Shown: positions 18,430 to 30,500, counted from the first letter of the stretch. The stretch is DNA of 45,666 bases from Gonapodya sp. JEL0774 (GCA_027604505.1 JADIIX010000156.1:1-45666); one strand, 5' to 3'. Notes: generated by a model from the sequence alone, not told the origin. Made by a program: numbers and translations.

Positions 18430-19237
18430 GATGAATTGAGTTTTATCTGGCGTTTCTATGAAGTGTAAATTGCAATGATCCGACTGACACCCCTTCCGCG
18501 AAGATGAAGATGAGAAGCCCCTCTGTCATCATTACTTGGTGTCCAATGATGTCACCCTTCAGAGGGAGATCTGTCCTACATGCAAAAATAGTGATACGCA
18601 ATTGAGCATTTTGTTATATTGGAATCGCATGTAACTGTGCATACAAGAACTGAAGGTTCCAAGAAAAGAGATTCAACTATTAACTGGTCTTGCCGGACGT
18701 TCAACGATCTGCTTCGCCACGGGATCTCATCTCCAACGCTGGTGCACACGGCTTTCGGGGACCTCTCTCTGTCTCCCCCGAAGCTAACCATCTATTACTT
18801 ATCCCCAATTATGGCTGACCACGGCTACAACAACCCACTCGGATAGGCCCGGCCGCATGGATACGGGGACAATCCACAGGTACGTGACAGCTGTCACTGA
18901 ATTGCGTTGAGAGAGGTTCCTCCTCTTTCGCTGTTTTTCGTTTCTCATGGACAAAAACATGGACACTTTCATGGACACAACGTCATGGCACTTCATTTCT
19001 CGAAGCCCTTGCTGCTCAACGGAGGACCAGGACCTGCTGTTGTTCAGTTAACGGGACAGCATACCCGTCTCAAAGTTGCTCATAGGTTACTAGCGACAAG
19101 TTTATTCTTCTCCTAGTATTCCTGTCTTTATATTATTATTATGACGGGAACACCTCTGGGCATCGGCACCAAATCTGACACCATCGAAATTTCACAACCA
19201 CTGCATCAACTACATCAACTCGCGCTATCAATCCCAA
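18430..19237. other. Promoter-containing gap between Mpv17-like (-) and NmrA-like (+) genes
   Basis: This is an 808-base intergenic region between divergent starts, so both promoters should be here. A His/Gly-rich reading (GQKHGHFHGHN near 18950) and a short ATG frame at 18811 (MADHGYNNPLG then stop) were inspected, but no splice path links them. I see no supported gene. Confidence 0.4.
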
Positions 19238-20579
19238 ATGGGATTTAAACGTATTGCTATCGCGGGCGCATCGTCCATCGGGACAGAGGGCGGATGGTCT
19301 TGGGGAACGGGTGCGGCGATAATCCACGCGCTGGTGGAGTTGAAGAGGGCGGATCCAAAAGTATGGGATGAAGTGATCGTAGTCACCAGACAGGTATCTT
19401 TTGAGGTGAGCGGCTACTTGACAGTAGAAAGAGCAAGTCTGGTTTCGGGTCGGCATGTAAAGCAACCCGATTAGACTTGACAACGAAAGCACTCTGGTTT
19501 GGTTTCATGTAAACGCGCTCTTAATGAATTTCTCATAATCTTGTCTTTTTTGGACTCGCCACTTCCAGAAATCCTCAGCGGAGTTCGCCCCTCTCGCCTC
19601 CGTCGGCCTGCAGGTCCGGTCTGCAGACTACGAGTCGGTTGACTCACTTGTGGAGTCTATAAAAGGCGCCGAAGTTGTGGTTTCATGCATTGCGTAAGTA
19701 GTGACGGCGGACGTGGGAGGTTTGAGTGAGACTGGGTGGTTGGCAAAAAGTCAACGGAGCCGTTCATGAATCTCACCAGAATGAATCCTCCAGGGGGCCT
19801 AATGCCATTCCCACCCTTGCCCGCAACCTCCTGCACGCCGTCAAGCGCACACCCACCGTTCGTCGGTATCTTCCCTCAGAGTTTTCGTTCGACTTAACTG
19901 CTGAGAGAAATCGCGAGTCTCTGGGCGATTATCATTTGAGGAAAGTAGCACACCGGAAGGAGGTAGAGGAAAGTGGAGTGGAATGGGCGTACATCGTGAC
20001 TGGTATATGTCACTTCGGATTACTTCGATGTGTCTTAGTCTCATAATTTTCAATCGCACCATCCCCTCAACAAGGGTCGTACTTGCGCCCTCCCACCTAC
20101 CTAGCCTCCCTGGCCACCGCGACTCCATCTCCAACGAAAGTCATCCGCCTTTCACCATCTACAAAACCTCCTTCGACGCTCGTGTCGGGCATTACAGTTC
20201 CCGATGTCGGCTGCCTGGTGGCTCAATTGTTGGTCGATTCTGATGAAACATGGTGGCGAAACAGGAGTGTTAAATTTTTGGCGGACGAGTGGGGTGGCAA
20301 GGAAGCTGTTGATATTGTGGAGAAAGTGACGGGTAAGAAAGTTCAAGTGGAGTGGGTCGACGAGAAAGATGTGGGTCCTTCAGGCCAGTCTCTCTCCTCG
20401 GCGCAGCTTAACATTTCCGAATTTGCTAGGCGAACTACTTTGATCTACAAGGTGCAAAAGGTCTCTACTGGGTTCCGAAATCCGAATGGGATACAGGTCG
20501 CTACCCGAGTGTGAAAGTTAAAACGTTTCAGCAGGTAGTGGAAGAGGAATGGAGCAAGGTCACCGGTTCCGCCCTGTAG
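19238..20579 (+). CDS. NmrA-like / isoflavone-reductase-like NAD(P)-binding protein
   Basis: Five exons (19238-19405, 19569-19693, 19794-20002, 20075-20370 and 20430-20579) join in phase to 315 residues, the usual size for this atypical short-chain dehydrogenase group. The N-terminus 'MGFKRIAIAGASSIG' is the first beta strand and start of the dinucleotide loop. 'SVDSLVESIKGAEVVVSCIA' is the strand-helix-strand around the cofactor. 'RYLPSEFSFDL' matches the family 'R(F/Y).PSEFG' motif, and 'LRKVAHRKEVEESGVEWAYI' carries the helix Lys and the '.W.I..G.F' strand. The end, 'RYPSVKVKTFQQVVEEEW', is typical of the group. Members are either reductases or redox-sensing regulators such as NmrA; which applies here is open. 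The glycine-rich loop has an unusual insertion (TEGGWSWGTG). An ORF reading through the last intron to 20514 would replace the conserved C-terminus and was rejected. Confidence 0.85.
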
Positions 20580-20681
20580 CAGTTCTGTCATAATATATTG
20601 TTCCGCGTTTCTTAGAATCACAGCAATTGTATCGTCAACATCAGAAGGGTTCAACTGCTCAATTGTCCTTCCCGACAGTCC

Positions 20682-21820
20682 CTACATATTTGCAAACTCA
20701 AATGCGAAGGCCGTTCCCGGTCCTGCCAGACAGCCCACACCGACAACCCTCCTGAATGTCTGCCAATTGAATTCTCCATCTTTTCCTGCTTTCATAGCTA
20801 CATACCACGCAACGCCCACCACGGTACCCAGCCAATCCCATGCGAGAAAGTGGCCTGCTGTTTTACCTGCATGGTGGTGGGTTGCAGTCTTGGAGAACAA
20901 GCGAAGCATATCGCCAGTAGATCCGGTAACGAGTTCTTCAAAGACCGTCAAAAAGTGTTGGTAGAGGGACACTCCAGCGAGCATATAGTACATTATGGGA
21001 AGAGCATTGGGGACCAGTTTAGGAAGATGTGGGGCAAGCGAGGTGAGAACGGGATTGCTGTCGGACATGGAGTGGACAGAGGCCCAGCATGACCAAGCAA
21101 CAGCGGGGGCCTGAATAGAACAAGAGCGCAGTATTCAGGAGATTTGAGCATGAAGCGAGTTCAATAAGCTAGTCAAGACCACTCACTATTTGGAAGAACG
21201 CGATAGCCCTCCCCTTGAAGGGCTCTTTCAATAAATCAATTCCGTAAAATGAAGGTAAGAGAATCAAAGATTGAGCCGCCATGACTGTGAGTAAGGAGAG
21301 CGTTGTCTTTGGCGTGTCGGTGAGAGGGCCTGTCGGTTGGTTCGCCACCAATGAAGTGACCCACAGCGTGGGCGTAACAAAGCCGATACCGATGAGCTGG
21401 AAGAGAATGGAGAAAACTGGGTACGAGAGGAGGATGAAAGAGCCACCGGGTTTGAGCCCTTCAATGGCCACGTGAAAGAAGAACGGGGTGACGGCTGGCG
21501 CAAACATGCTCCAGAGAAGGCGAGCAGGAGTGTCTTCAATTGTAAGTCGAAAAAACTATTAGGGAGCGTCGAGGCAAATGTCATTCGGCTTGCAGGTGCG
21601 CTCTCCCAACACTGTTAAATGGTCAACTTACCGGCACCACCGCTTTCAGAAACGCATCGATAACAGCTATCCCTGTTTTTGCAGCAGAAATGTCGAGAAC
21701 CGCATCTTTTCGGTCGATTTTCCCCAACAGTTTGGAAAACGTTAGAAGTGCGCCCAGTAACTTGCTGCCACAGAATATTCCGAATCCAACCGTGGCGAGA
21801 GTCGATAGAGATGGGGCCAT
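20682..21820 (-). CDS. Polytopic membrane protein of unknown function
   Basis: Three exons (21632-21820, 21187-21555 and 20682-21110), all joined in phase 0, give 328 residues. The start is the ATG at 21820 (MAPSLSTLATVGFGIF). About seven hydrophobic segments are visible, including 'SFILLSYPVFSILFQLIGIG', 'LSLLTVMAAQSLILLPSFYG', 'ALPIMYYMLAGVSLYQHFL', 'WDWLGTVVGVAWYVAM' and 'VVGVGCLAGPGTAFAFEF'. Internal His residues ('HFLTVFEEL' and 'TATHHHAGKTAGHF') could be catalytic or ligand-binding. I do not recognise the family; the pattern is reminiscent of small fungal integral-membrane proteins linked to lipid or terpenoid metabolism, but no diagnostic motif was found. Its 3' end faces that of the NmrA-like gene with about 100 bases between them. 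Confidence 0.7.
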
Positions 21821-22221
21821 ATTGAATGTCAAAGCAGATTCGAAAGGTATAATGGTAATCTCTATAATACGAATGTGTAAAGCCCAGTTACAGGATGGAC
21901 AACAGAGCGTCGATCTTACTATGGAAGCTGATTCCGATCCCGAGTAATTGTCCTATTTTTGTCAGCTGTCGGGATCAGACAATAAAGGGACTTTCATTTG
22001 AGTTGCGAAAGGCAATTTATGTAAACGGCTGTCTGTGAGAAGATTTTCCGTTCCGTTCGGACTCCATCAGCCGAAACCCACACGATCAGTAGAAGGGTCT
22101 CATCTTTTCAAGGGTTGGCTCCATTCATGCAAAGATACATACATGGCAGAATCGTAATTCGCACTACTTTTTATTTCATCGACATCGCAATGTCCGAGCA
22201 ACTTCGCTCCTCGTACGTACC
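21821..22221. other. Gap between the polytopic protein and the MuiA-type gene
   Basis: About 400 bases separate the start of the polytopic membrane gene from the end of the DUF4140/DUF4139 gene, both on the - strand. It should contain the promoter of the former and the 3' untranslated region of the latter. No further gene is seen. Confidence 0.4.
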
Positions 22222-25022
22222 TCACCACATGCCAGAAACTGATTCTCCGTGGGGGTACTGCACGGAATATATAAATTTGAGCAGCGTAGATTTGCCCGGA
22301 GCGATCTTCGCGACCCACTGTTCACACGGGCGGACAATGCACAGTGGGCAGACGACAGTTCAGTGTTCAACACCCTTTGAGCCTCCGGACTCACAACTCC
22401 ATGACTCACCTCCAAGCAATTTGTGTCAGTGTTGAGTCGTGTCTGCACCTCACCATCTCGCAGTTCGATCTCCTCGTCCCGGGTGACGACCACAGGCCCA
22501 TCTTTGCGAGTTACAACCCTGCGTTCCCCGGGCGTGTCGCCGGCAACGACTATGCTAGGCTGCGGTGGATCAACTTGAGAAGCGCATAGTCATGACAAGG
22601 TGTGAGCAGCGATGGGGGAGCATGGATACCAACGCGTCGGACATCTCACCGAGTGTCACCCGGAGTTTCTCATCCCCGCTCCACGGCACCTGATCCACCA
22701 CCACAATCTTCGCACTCGCCGTTTTGGTGTTCTTCACCTCGATAACCTGCGTGAATCGCAGCATCTCGCTTTTGCTGATCAAACCGGAAGTCTCCGTTGT
22801 CTTGATGGCCGCGCGTCTGGTGACGCGAATGGAGGGGTCCACGCCCAAGGAGCACTCAAATGTCTCTTGAGGGCTGACGTTGTTGAGGCTTGACTTGGCG
22901 ACAAAATTCTGCCGGACGCGTGATATGGTCACCGTCAATGAGCCCACAACGTCACGAAAAGCCCGGAGAGAAAACTCACGTTATCCAGAAACACACTCGC
23001 AGGTCCAGGAAGCAAGGAATATTCCGAATCGTTCTTCACTTTTGCTTTGAGGTATACGTAATCACCCGCCCGAGGATAAGCGAAGTGGAGGAACTTTGGC
23101 GACAACTCGATGATCGCCACCGTAACCTTATGGGCGATCTACACATCACAGGTTTTCGAGTAGAAATGTCACGCACGGCATGGTCAGCCCACTGATTAGC
23201 ATTCCGGGTGTCGAAGCCGTGGTCGCTCTCAGCTCACATTATCACTCGGCAACGTGCTTCTCGCCGCGACCTTGTACGTCGCGGTCGTAAGCCCCGATTC
23301 CACCGTCGCTGTCACCATGGCCATGGGCTCCGCAAGAGACGTCGAATACGCCGTGGGGATGTACCCTTGAGGTGCGGGGTTCACCATATCGCTGGCGGAG
23401 GCAGAGAGGGAGCTGCGGACCTCTTTGCGGAAGGGAGAGGCGCTTTTTGTTTTGGCGAACTCGGAAGAGCGGTAAACGTACTTGGGGGCGAGAGAGATGG
23501 TCCATCGTGTGGGTGTGGGGGAACTACGAAGGTGCGTGCGTGGTGTGAGGTGCCAAAAGGAGACTTTCTTCCTCCACTTACTCGCCACCCAACGCCGGTG
23601 TAGCCGTGCTCAGTGCAATACTGGCTGTTCGTGGAGAAACAAGCAATTAAGTGAGACCATACGATTTTATCGTACCACCTTGAATGCCCCGTCCACGTAC
23701 TGTCTTTCCAGTCCTCCCCTGTAGACTGCTTGATCTCCGCGCGGTAGTTGATGCTGAGCTTCTGGACGTCCGAGAGGACGCGGAGGTCGTAGAATGGTGA
23801 CCTATTTCAGGGAGCGGGCGATGGAGTGCTTGCGGAGGGATGGTCCGCGAGTTATTATGGAAACACGATGCTCACCAGCCTGGCAAACATGTTCAAGTGA
23901 GTTAATTCTCGTTGTCGCGCAGGGTCAAAAGAGCTATGATTATAATATGCCACTCACTTGCATTGTACACCACATAGGTTACCGACAACTGAGCCTCAAC
24001 GTCCGCGTGAGTCTCCACCAAGACAGTCACCGTCCGCACCGCGGTATCCTCGGATGCCGAAACACCAGCCACTTCGTCCAGGTTTTTCCTGACGACCTCC
24101 ATCTCGGCGTCAATGTCCTTGAGGGTTTTGGCGATGGTATGGAGCCGGGCGTCGAGTTCGGCGGAGCTCGTGCTGTGGAGGGACAGGAAGGCGGTGAGAC
24201 CAGTTAGGGACTCCGGGTGGAGGGGGCCCGGGGGGGAAGGGGAGCTGGTGGATACTGCAGCGGTTGTAACATTGGATCTGGGCTTGAGGTTTTCGCCGTA
24301 CGAATCTGAACCAGCAATCATCCATTGGTGAGCTGTGGGAAAAGGTAAATGTTATGGACTGAAGTCTGAGGACTGCTCACCCAGCAAAGCTTGCTGTTTG
24401 AGAATGCGGGCCTGTTCCTTATGCAGTACGGCCTTTTTATCCTCAAGCTCCTCGAGCTGTTTCTTCAGCTTTTCGATCTCCATGGTCTTCTTGGCTGTAC
24501 GACCAGCCTCGGCTTCGGCATCTTCGTCTTCGCTACTCCTTCCCGAGAATCTGGACTGATGAACGTATTTTACTGTGTACGTCACGTCGAGAATGGAGCA
24601 GCCTTTGCCACGGCCCTCGACGCTGATTCATAGGCACATGTGAACGAGATGTCAGTGCCGGAGGATGCAATCCCCTTGTCGCCGTCAAACCGTGGTTTTA
24701 ATCACCGAAGAGAATCTTGAACGAGATCGACGACTCCGATTATTGCTAGCAACCAGGGGTTGTGAAGTGTGAACAAACTATCGTTCATAAAGGGGCAGAA
24801 ATCGCGGGACCACGGTCTCACCAACTTCCGTCTGGCCTTCCTCAAGCTTGAGTCCTTGAAATAGCCGAGTTACTTCCGCACGATCCGTGTAGACTTACGA
24901 GGGGGAGAAGGCATAAGCAAATAGAGTTGTGCCATCTGGATAAGAGGATTAGCATCACCTGTCACGGTATCGACCACAGAGTCCTGTGTGGCGTTAAGCT
25001 CGACTTTGCGTGGTGTGGACAT
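22222..25022 (-). CDS. MuiA-type DUF4140/DUF4139 domain protein
   Basis: Thirteen exons join in phase: 24959-25022, 24822-24893, 24706-24745, 24381-24622, 23958-24332, 23876-23879, 23701-23801, 23582-23624, 23238-23523, 22980-23138, 22650-22908, 22410-22573 and 22222-22317 (634 residues). The protein belongs to the 'mucoidy inhibitor A' family of fungi, animals and bacteria, whose biochemical role is not settled. DUF4140 at the N-terminus shows 'VYTDRAEVTRLFQGLKLEEG' and 'QDSLRVEGRGK'. A charged coiled coil (KLKKQLEELEDKKAVLHKEQ) follows, then a Ser/Pro linker and a second helix. DUF4139 begins at about residue 248 with 'SVTYVVYNASWSPFYDLRV'. It includes 'YRAEIKQSTGEDWKD', 'ALSTATPALGG', 'GLISKSEMLRFTQVIEVKNT', 'IVVVDQVPWSGDEKLRV' and the end 'WVAKIAPGK' with 'YSVQYPHGESVSGMW'. 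No signal peptide is seen. The gene is divergent from the four-TM gene at 25338. Confidence 0.9.
23876..23879 (-). other. Four-nucleotide microexon of the MuiA-type gene
   Basis: The bases GCTG on the - strand are flanked by an acceptor (TTTGCCAG) and a donor (GTGAGC). The upstream exon ends with AATGCAA and the downstream one begins with GTCACCA. Only inclusion of GCTG gives AGC TGG TCA, that is Ser-Trp-Ser, completing the conserved family motif NAS-W-(T/S)-P-.YDLRV. The flanking introns are 78 and 74 nt, normal for this genome. Without the microexon the frame would be lost. Confidence 0.88.
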
Positions 25023-25337
25023 CGAATTTCCAGAAACTTTTGGATAATGAATTATAATGTGGAAATTAACTGGAAGCGGGAACTGTAATAAAGTACATCG
25101 GCTAATCGGAATGGCTGTGGGCACTTGACGAGCTACACCCGTGCTTGGTTGAATTCTCAACCAAAATCACATGCCATTATACTTAGTGGGAATCTTATCC
25201 AGTTCGACTCCTTCAGCGTGTTTGTTTCCGAGTGTTACGATGCCACTTGAGCCTGATTATCCTCCTCCCTGATCGTGATCGAGCTTCGCTCTTCCCAACC
25301 ATTCCGCTTTCCGTCATTCTCACAAAGCACTCTCCAC
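25023..25337. promoter_or_regulatory. Shared divergent promoter region (MuiA-type / four-TM gene)
   Basis: This gap of about 315 bases separates two ATG codons pointing away from each other, so both promoters must lie here or in untranslated exons. No specific binding site or TATA box can be assigned with confidence. Confidence 0.4.
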
Positions 25338-27202
25338 ATGAGCGATGCAGTCGAGCACGGTAGCCCCGCTACTCACCAGGTGCCTCGCAATCGTTTTTGG
25401 AAGCAAGTTCGGCGGCGTCGCACACTGATTGCCTTGAGGTTCGTGGTGCACAGTGTTGTCATCCCAACCTCTCCCTCTCTGTCAAATTTTATATAAATCA
25501 ATGAATTTAAATGAAAAGCACAAAGGTAATCCTCATTCTGGGTTCCTCCATATACGCATGGACGGTCCTCTTGAATACCGGCGCTCTCTTGTCCCAAAAG
25601 GATGTATTGCAGAGTCTTACAACCGAATCGTGGCAGCTCAAAGCACACGATTGGGATCTCCGAAGACTCATAGTCGAAGATTACTTGTTTAAAATTGCAG
25701 GGACGCCGGATCCAATGATTCAAGTTTCGTACGAACGAACCAATTATTTGATGGAAGTATCCCTCCAGTACCTGGGACTCATTTTAGATAATGCCAAATT
25801 GCTTTATCGATCGGAAGTTTACGGTGGATTAGACAACCTGACTGAATGGTTTCATCAGGTGAGCGAAGGATTTCTTTGGTGGTGGCACTCCCAAAATACA
25901 TGCATCCCACGAGTGCACGCCCGCGGGTACACCACTCAGCGACGAGACTTGGACCGCCAGTTGCTCCGCACTCAAACCACCACAAACCAGTCTCATGCCC
26001 TTCTGGAACAAAGCTACGCTCTCTCGTCTAAAATCGCCCTTGCTGCTGAGGACGAAGCCATATACGCTACCAACCTGGTCGAGAGCAGCCTCGCCAACGC
26101 CCTCAGCCAAGCCGGCCATCTGCGCACGGTATCACTCATCACGATCGCGCTCTGTGCGGCGCTCGAGGTTCTCGGGATCGGTGCGCACGTACGGACATTG
26201 CGAAAGGCAAACGTGGGGTGGGTTGTGATCGTGGGAATACTGCTCCTCAGTGCCGGTGCAAGTGTGGAAGAATCCGTGAGCCGGATAAAAGTAAGCAAAG
26301 CTCTACTACAGTGGAACTGAGACGTTTGGAACTCGTTTGATGGCTCACAAATACATGGACTTTATGGTACAGATCACCGACGAACTGCGAGACAAGCTCT
26401 CTTACATCCGGTACGACGCTCTTCCAGCAGTGATAGACATCCAAAAGTGGTTGTACTAGTGAGTCCCGGCTCTGGCAGGTTCATTGGTCTCGTTATCAAC
26501 CTAACGTCCTACCGCTACACTCCTTCAGCGACGCCATGAGCGGTGCCAGCGTCCACGGCTACGCTCTGGCCTACTACCTCGTGAGTTTGGAGGGCACATC
26601 CCAGGCGTACGCAACCTCTGTGGAGGCACTCCAAGACTGGGAGAACATGGTGGTGGATTTTGTCGGTCGCAAGTCGGTGGCCGAGGCGACCGAAATGTTG
26701 CAACTCTACGGGGTTACGATACACTCCTGGAGGGAGTACTCAAACAAAACGAATACTGCGATTTTGATGAATCCGCCGTCGATCATTTCGGCGCTGAGGA
26801 ACATGTGAGAGTCTCGGGTGGCACGGCCGCATCACAGCGAGAACAGTTTCATTGACACGGTTGGACGAACTACACAGAACTTATTTGTCAAATCTCGCAC
26901 AGTACGAAGCTGCCACCGAGGCCGTCACGGTGTACCTCCGGTCTAACCTGGCAGCGACGCTGGAAAGCACCCGTGATACGGCGTTTCAGCTGGTACACCT
27001 CTCGGTGGTGCTGACCGTGCTGGCCCTGGTCGTTTTGGTCGCGTTGGAAGAGATTGTGAAGGGACTCAAGCGGAACAGGAAGCTGGCGGTGGCGGCTTTG
27101 GGTACGAAGTCAAGGGAGTTAGAGGGAAAGGAAGGGGCAGGGTCGGACGGCGTGGCGGTCGAGCGGAGCGCGCGTGCTGAGATGACCAATGTTCCACGGT
27201 AG
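25338..27202 (+). CDS. Unknown membrane protein with four predicted TM segments
   Basis: Six exons (25338-25438, 25519-25858, 25940-26290, 26373-26458, 26529-26804 and 26842-27202) join in phase to 504 residues. A basic N-terminal tail (FWKQVRRRRTLIAL) leads into TM1 (about 36-58, VILILGSSIYAWTVLLNTGA). A helical, hydrophilic loop of about 150 residues follows, then TM2 (about 210-231, SLITIALCAALEVLGIGAHV) and TM3 (about 239-256, VGWVVIVGILLLSAGASV). A second helical loop of about 180 residues precedes TM4 (about 436-457, LSVVLTVLALVVLVALEEIV). A basic and then acidic tail closes the protein. Two paired helical loops between TM segments recall sensor or chemoreceptor-like ectodomains, but no known motif or kinase/cyclase domain is present, so this is inference only. 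Weakest joints: the first intron (donor GTTCGT, acceptor GAAAAG) and the last acceptor (GCGAG at 26841). Confidence 0.6.
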
Positions 27203-27586
27203 TATTTATCTATTCTGTCGAGGCAGCCTGCAACCCACTGTGGGACCCCACTGCCAGACCCCAATGTGTGCCTTGCCAGACGAGTGTTTACCAGCAATAT
27301 TGTAGTTTGTGTGACGATAATCTATGTATTTGATCGGATACGTATGAGCTATTTTTTCTCTTCGAGTTTCTTTCCCATGGGTTATGGGGGCCAGATCTCC
27401 CAGGTGAGAGCAACCACATACGCCTTCTGCAGCACTTAAGCCTCCACGGTCAGCTTCACCTCTCAATAGAACTTCCAGTGACTCCGCCTCAGATTCCTAT
27501 TACTGTCCACGTCCGGAACTCTCGCGGTTGAAATCATTGATTGAGGAAAGCTGTTAAATTGTGTGCAAGAGAGATATCGACAAGAC
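27203..27586. other. Intergenic region upstream of the DOA1-like gene
   Basis: This non-coding gap of about 380 bases lies between two genes on the + strand, so it holds the 3' flank of the four-TM gene and the DOA1 promoter. No further gene is seen. Confidence 0.4.
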
Positions 27587-30500
27587 ATGACGGGGAATTC
27601 CACAGCAGGTGAGTAGAATATCGTTTAGAGCCATTGAAAATCGAGTCTTCTTTTGTAACTCAAGAGCTGGTCTCGACCTTGTCGAACGTGACGGTTCGGT
27701 TCGGTGTTACTCGATTTTCCTCTCAACCACAACCACAACCGGACTTGACGAAAACCAACGACACTGGTTCTGTTCAAAACTACGTACTCTGCCCAGACTA
27801 TAAGCTCTCGGCGTCGATTCTTGCCCATAAGGCCGACGTGAGTCCTACAGTATAACTCCACCACCACCATCAAATAACCCATTTTTGACGGCTTTCCTTG
27901 CCATTTGCCGGTGAATTAATTGCCTACTAACCGATGATGGCCGGGTGATCATGTACCTGCCTTCTTTGGGTCATTGCACCACTTGCTTCCGCGCTTGCGT
28001 CACGGGTTCCGCATCCCCAACTCACAATCCAGGTTCGGGCTGTCCTCCATCCCTCCGAGAATCTCATTTTTTCCGCATCCCGCGACAACACTGTCCGTGC
28101 ATGGAAGCGCACACTGGGTAAAGGATCGGCCTCGAACCCAGCGAACGGATGGGGCCTCCACCGAACGTATGCGGGCCACACACACTTCGTGAACGCCTTG
28201 GCATACCTGTCTCCTTCGCAAGAGTTCCCAAGAGGTTAGTCACTTTGGTTTATTGGAAAGTCATGCTAGACAACATGAGATACTTTCCAGAGTTCACTGT
28301 CGATTGACACGTGTTGACAGCGCAGTTCAACCGGTGGCGAACGGCCATGTCGCACATCAAAATCATTCATTTCTGATTTAACTGACATCACCGACACATT
28401 ACGCAGGTCTTCTGTTCTCGTCTGGTTCTGACAAACTCATCCATGCCTACGACCCTGACCCACCGAGTGCCCAGCGGGAAGCGCAATCGGAGACTCCGGG
28501 CGGTCCTGTGCCGGTGGTCCAACCCGAATATACCTTGGTTGGTCATGGAGACAATGTTTGCGCACTCGCCGTGTCTAAGGGGGCATGGGTGGCTTCCGGG
28601 TCATGGGATAAGTGAGTGGAGGCAAGGTAGGGACTTCCCAAGTAGCCAACATCTAAAATTGCTCTTCTGCCCGCTGTTATTGAGTTTAGAACAGCCAAGT
28701 TGTGGCATTCGTTTCAGCTGAAAACAACCCTGACGGGTCACACGCAAGCCGTCTGGTCAGTTCTCATACTACAAGCCAAAACCAGTCCCCAAGCTATTCC
28801 CCAACCGGCAGACCCCGCAAACCCCCAACTTGCCCAGTCCCCCCAAGTACTGACCGCATCTGCGGACAAAACTATCAAGAGGTGGAATGTCACAGGAAAG
28901 TGTTTGAACACATACGAGGGCCACACGGACGCTGTGAGGGCGCTGGCGGAGGTCCCTGGCGTCGGGTTTGCGAGCGCTGGTAATGACATGTGAGTAAAGC
29001 GCAACTGGTGAATGATTGGTATTGTTTCACGAACTTCGTGACAGGACTGTCCGCATTTGGACGTTGGACGGAGATTCTCTTCGGGTACTCGAGGGTCACT
29101 CATCGTTTGTCTACAGCCTGGTTGTGTCGTCGCACTCTGGTGAACTAGTGAGCAGCGGCGAAGACAGGGCGGTGAAAGTGTGGAAAGGTTCGTGGGTGGT
29201 CGCCTTTTTGTGAACAACACAGTGGGCTAGAGTTCTTGAATCTCAACCACAGATTCTTCTTCGCTTCAAACACTAACTCACTCGTGCACCTCGGTGTGGT
29301 CGGTGGCCTTGTCGCCTTCGGCTGACGTGGTTACTGGAGGCTCCGATGGGTTTGTGAGGGTGTTCACCCGGCAGATCGAACGAGTTGCTGCAGCAGATGT
29401 GCTTAAGTCGTGGTCGGAGGAGGTTGGTCTTGCACTTTTTCGCAATCGTAGGAGCCTGCCAGATCTTGTGTTTTGTCTTGACACGGAATTGTCCAACAGG
29501 TTGCAGCAACTACAATACCAACTTCCCAAGTTGGCAGTGTGGACGTTTCGAAATTGGATCCTGTAGAGTCACTTGACAAACGTAAGGGCAAGAAGGAGGG
29601 TGAAGTTGTAATGGTTCGGGGGAAGAACGGAACTCCCGAGGCTTACGAAGTATGTATCACATTTACAATTCAACGATCCACACGCGCTCATAAGTATCTC
29701 TACGGCAGTGGTCTGCTTCGTCAGGAGGGTGGTCCAAAATTGGGGATATTGTGGACGCCAAGGGGGAGACGAAGAAGGTCTACCAAGGTAAAGAGTATGA
29801 TTTCGTTTTTGACGTGGAACTGGGACCAGGTGTACCTCCCATGAAGCTGCCCTATAATCTCTCGGGTAAGTTCTTTTGTTTTGTGGCTGTGTGGAATTGG
29901 AACTACTGCTTGTTGATGTTGATGTCTGCGGCAAATCAGATAACCCCTGGAACGCCGCACAGGATTTTATTTGGAAGAACGACTTATCACAGGAATTCCT
30001 CGACCAGATTGCCAATTTTATCGTTCAGCAGACTGGAGGGCAAGCGGGCTCCGCTTTACCTGCGGGAGGTGGCGGGGTGGATCCGTTCACAGGTGGAGGA
30101 CGTTATGTTCCTGGCGGCCAAAGTGGAGTTGCTGGGACTATGGGCTCGGCTCCGCGGGTAGGAACGCTCTCCGACAATTCTGTGCTCTGCCTCCTAACCC
30201 CGCTGTATTCGGAAGCCGTCACCTGGTGCTGTGTCTGCTCCGCGGCAAAATGCTCCGTCGCCCTTCCTAACCGGCGCTTACATGTCGTCTGGGGGCGACA
30301 GCGCCAGAGCCACCGCATCGGCGACGGAACCGCTGATCCCTAAACAGGGGTATACCATGTTCAAATCCGCGAATGTAGGCGCAATTGTTGCTAAAATTGT
30401 CAAAGACAATTCCGACTTGCAGAAAGCGTTTGTGAGTTGATTCAATACTCTCTGTTGATTCTCCTATTGTCGAGACCCGACACTAACCACTGTACTTTTC

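Noticed and set aside
18811-19116. His/Gly-rich short frames that look like pieces of a small protein
   Set aside because: A stop directly follows MADHGYNNPLG and no GT-AG path joins the pieces.
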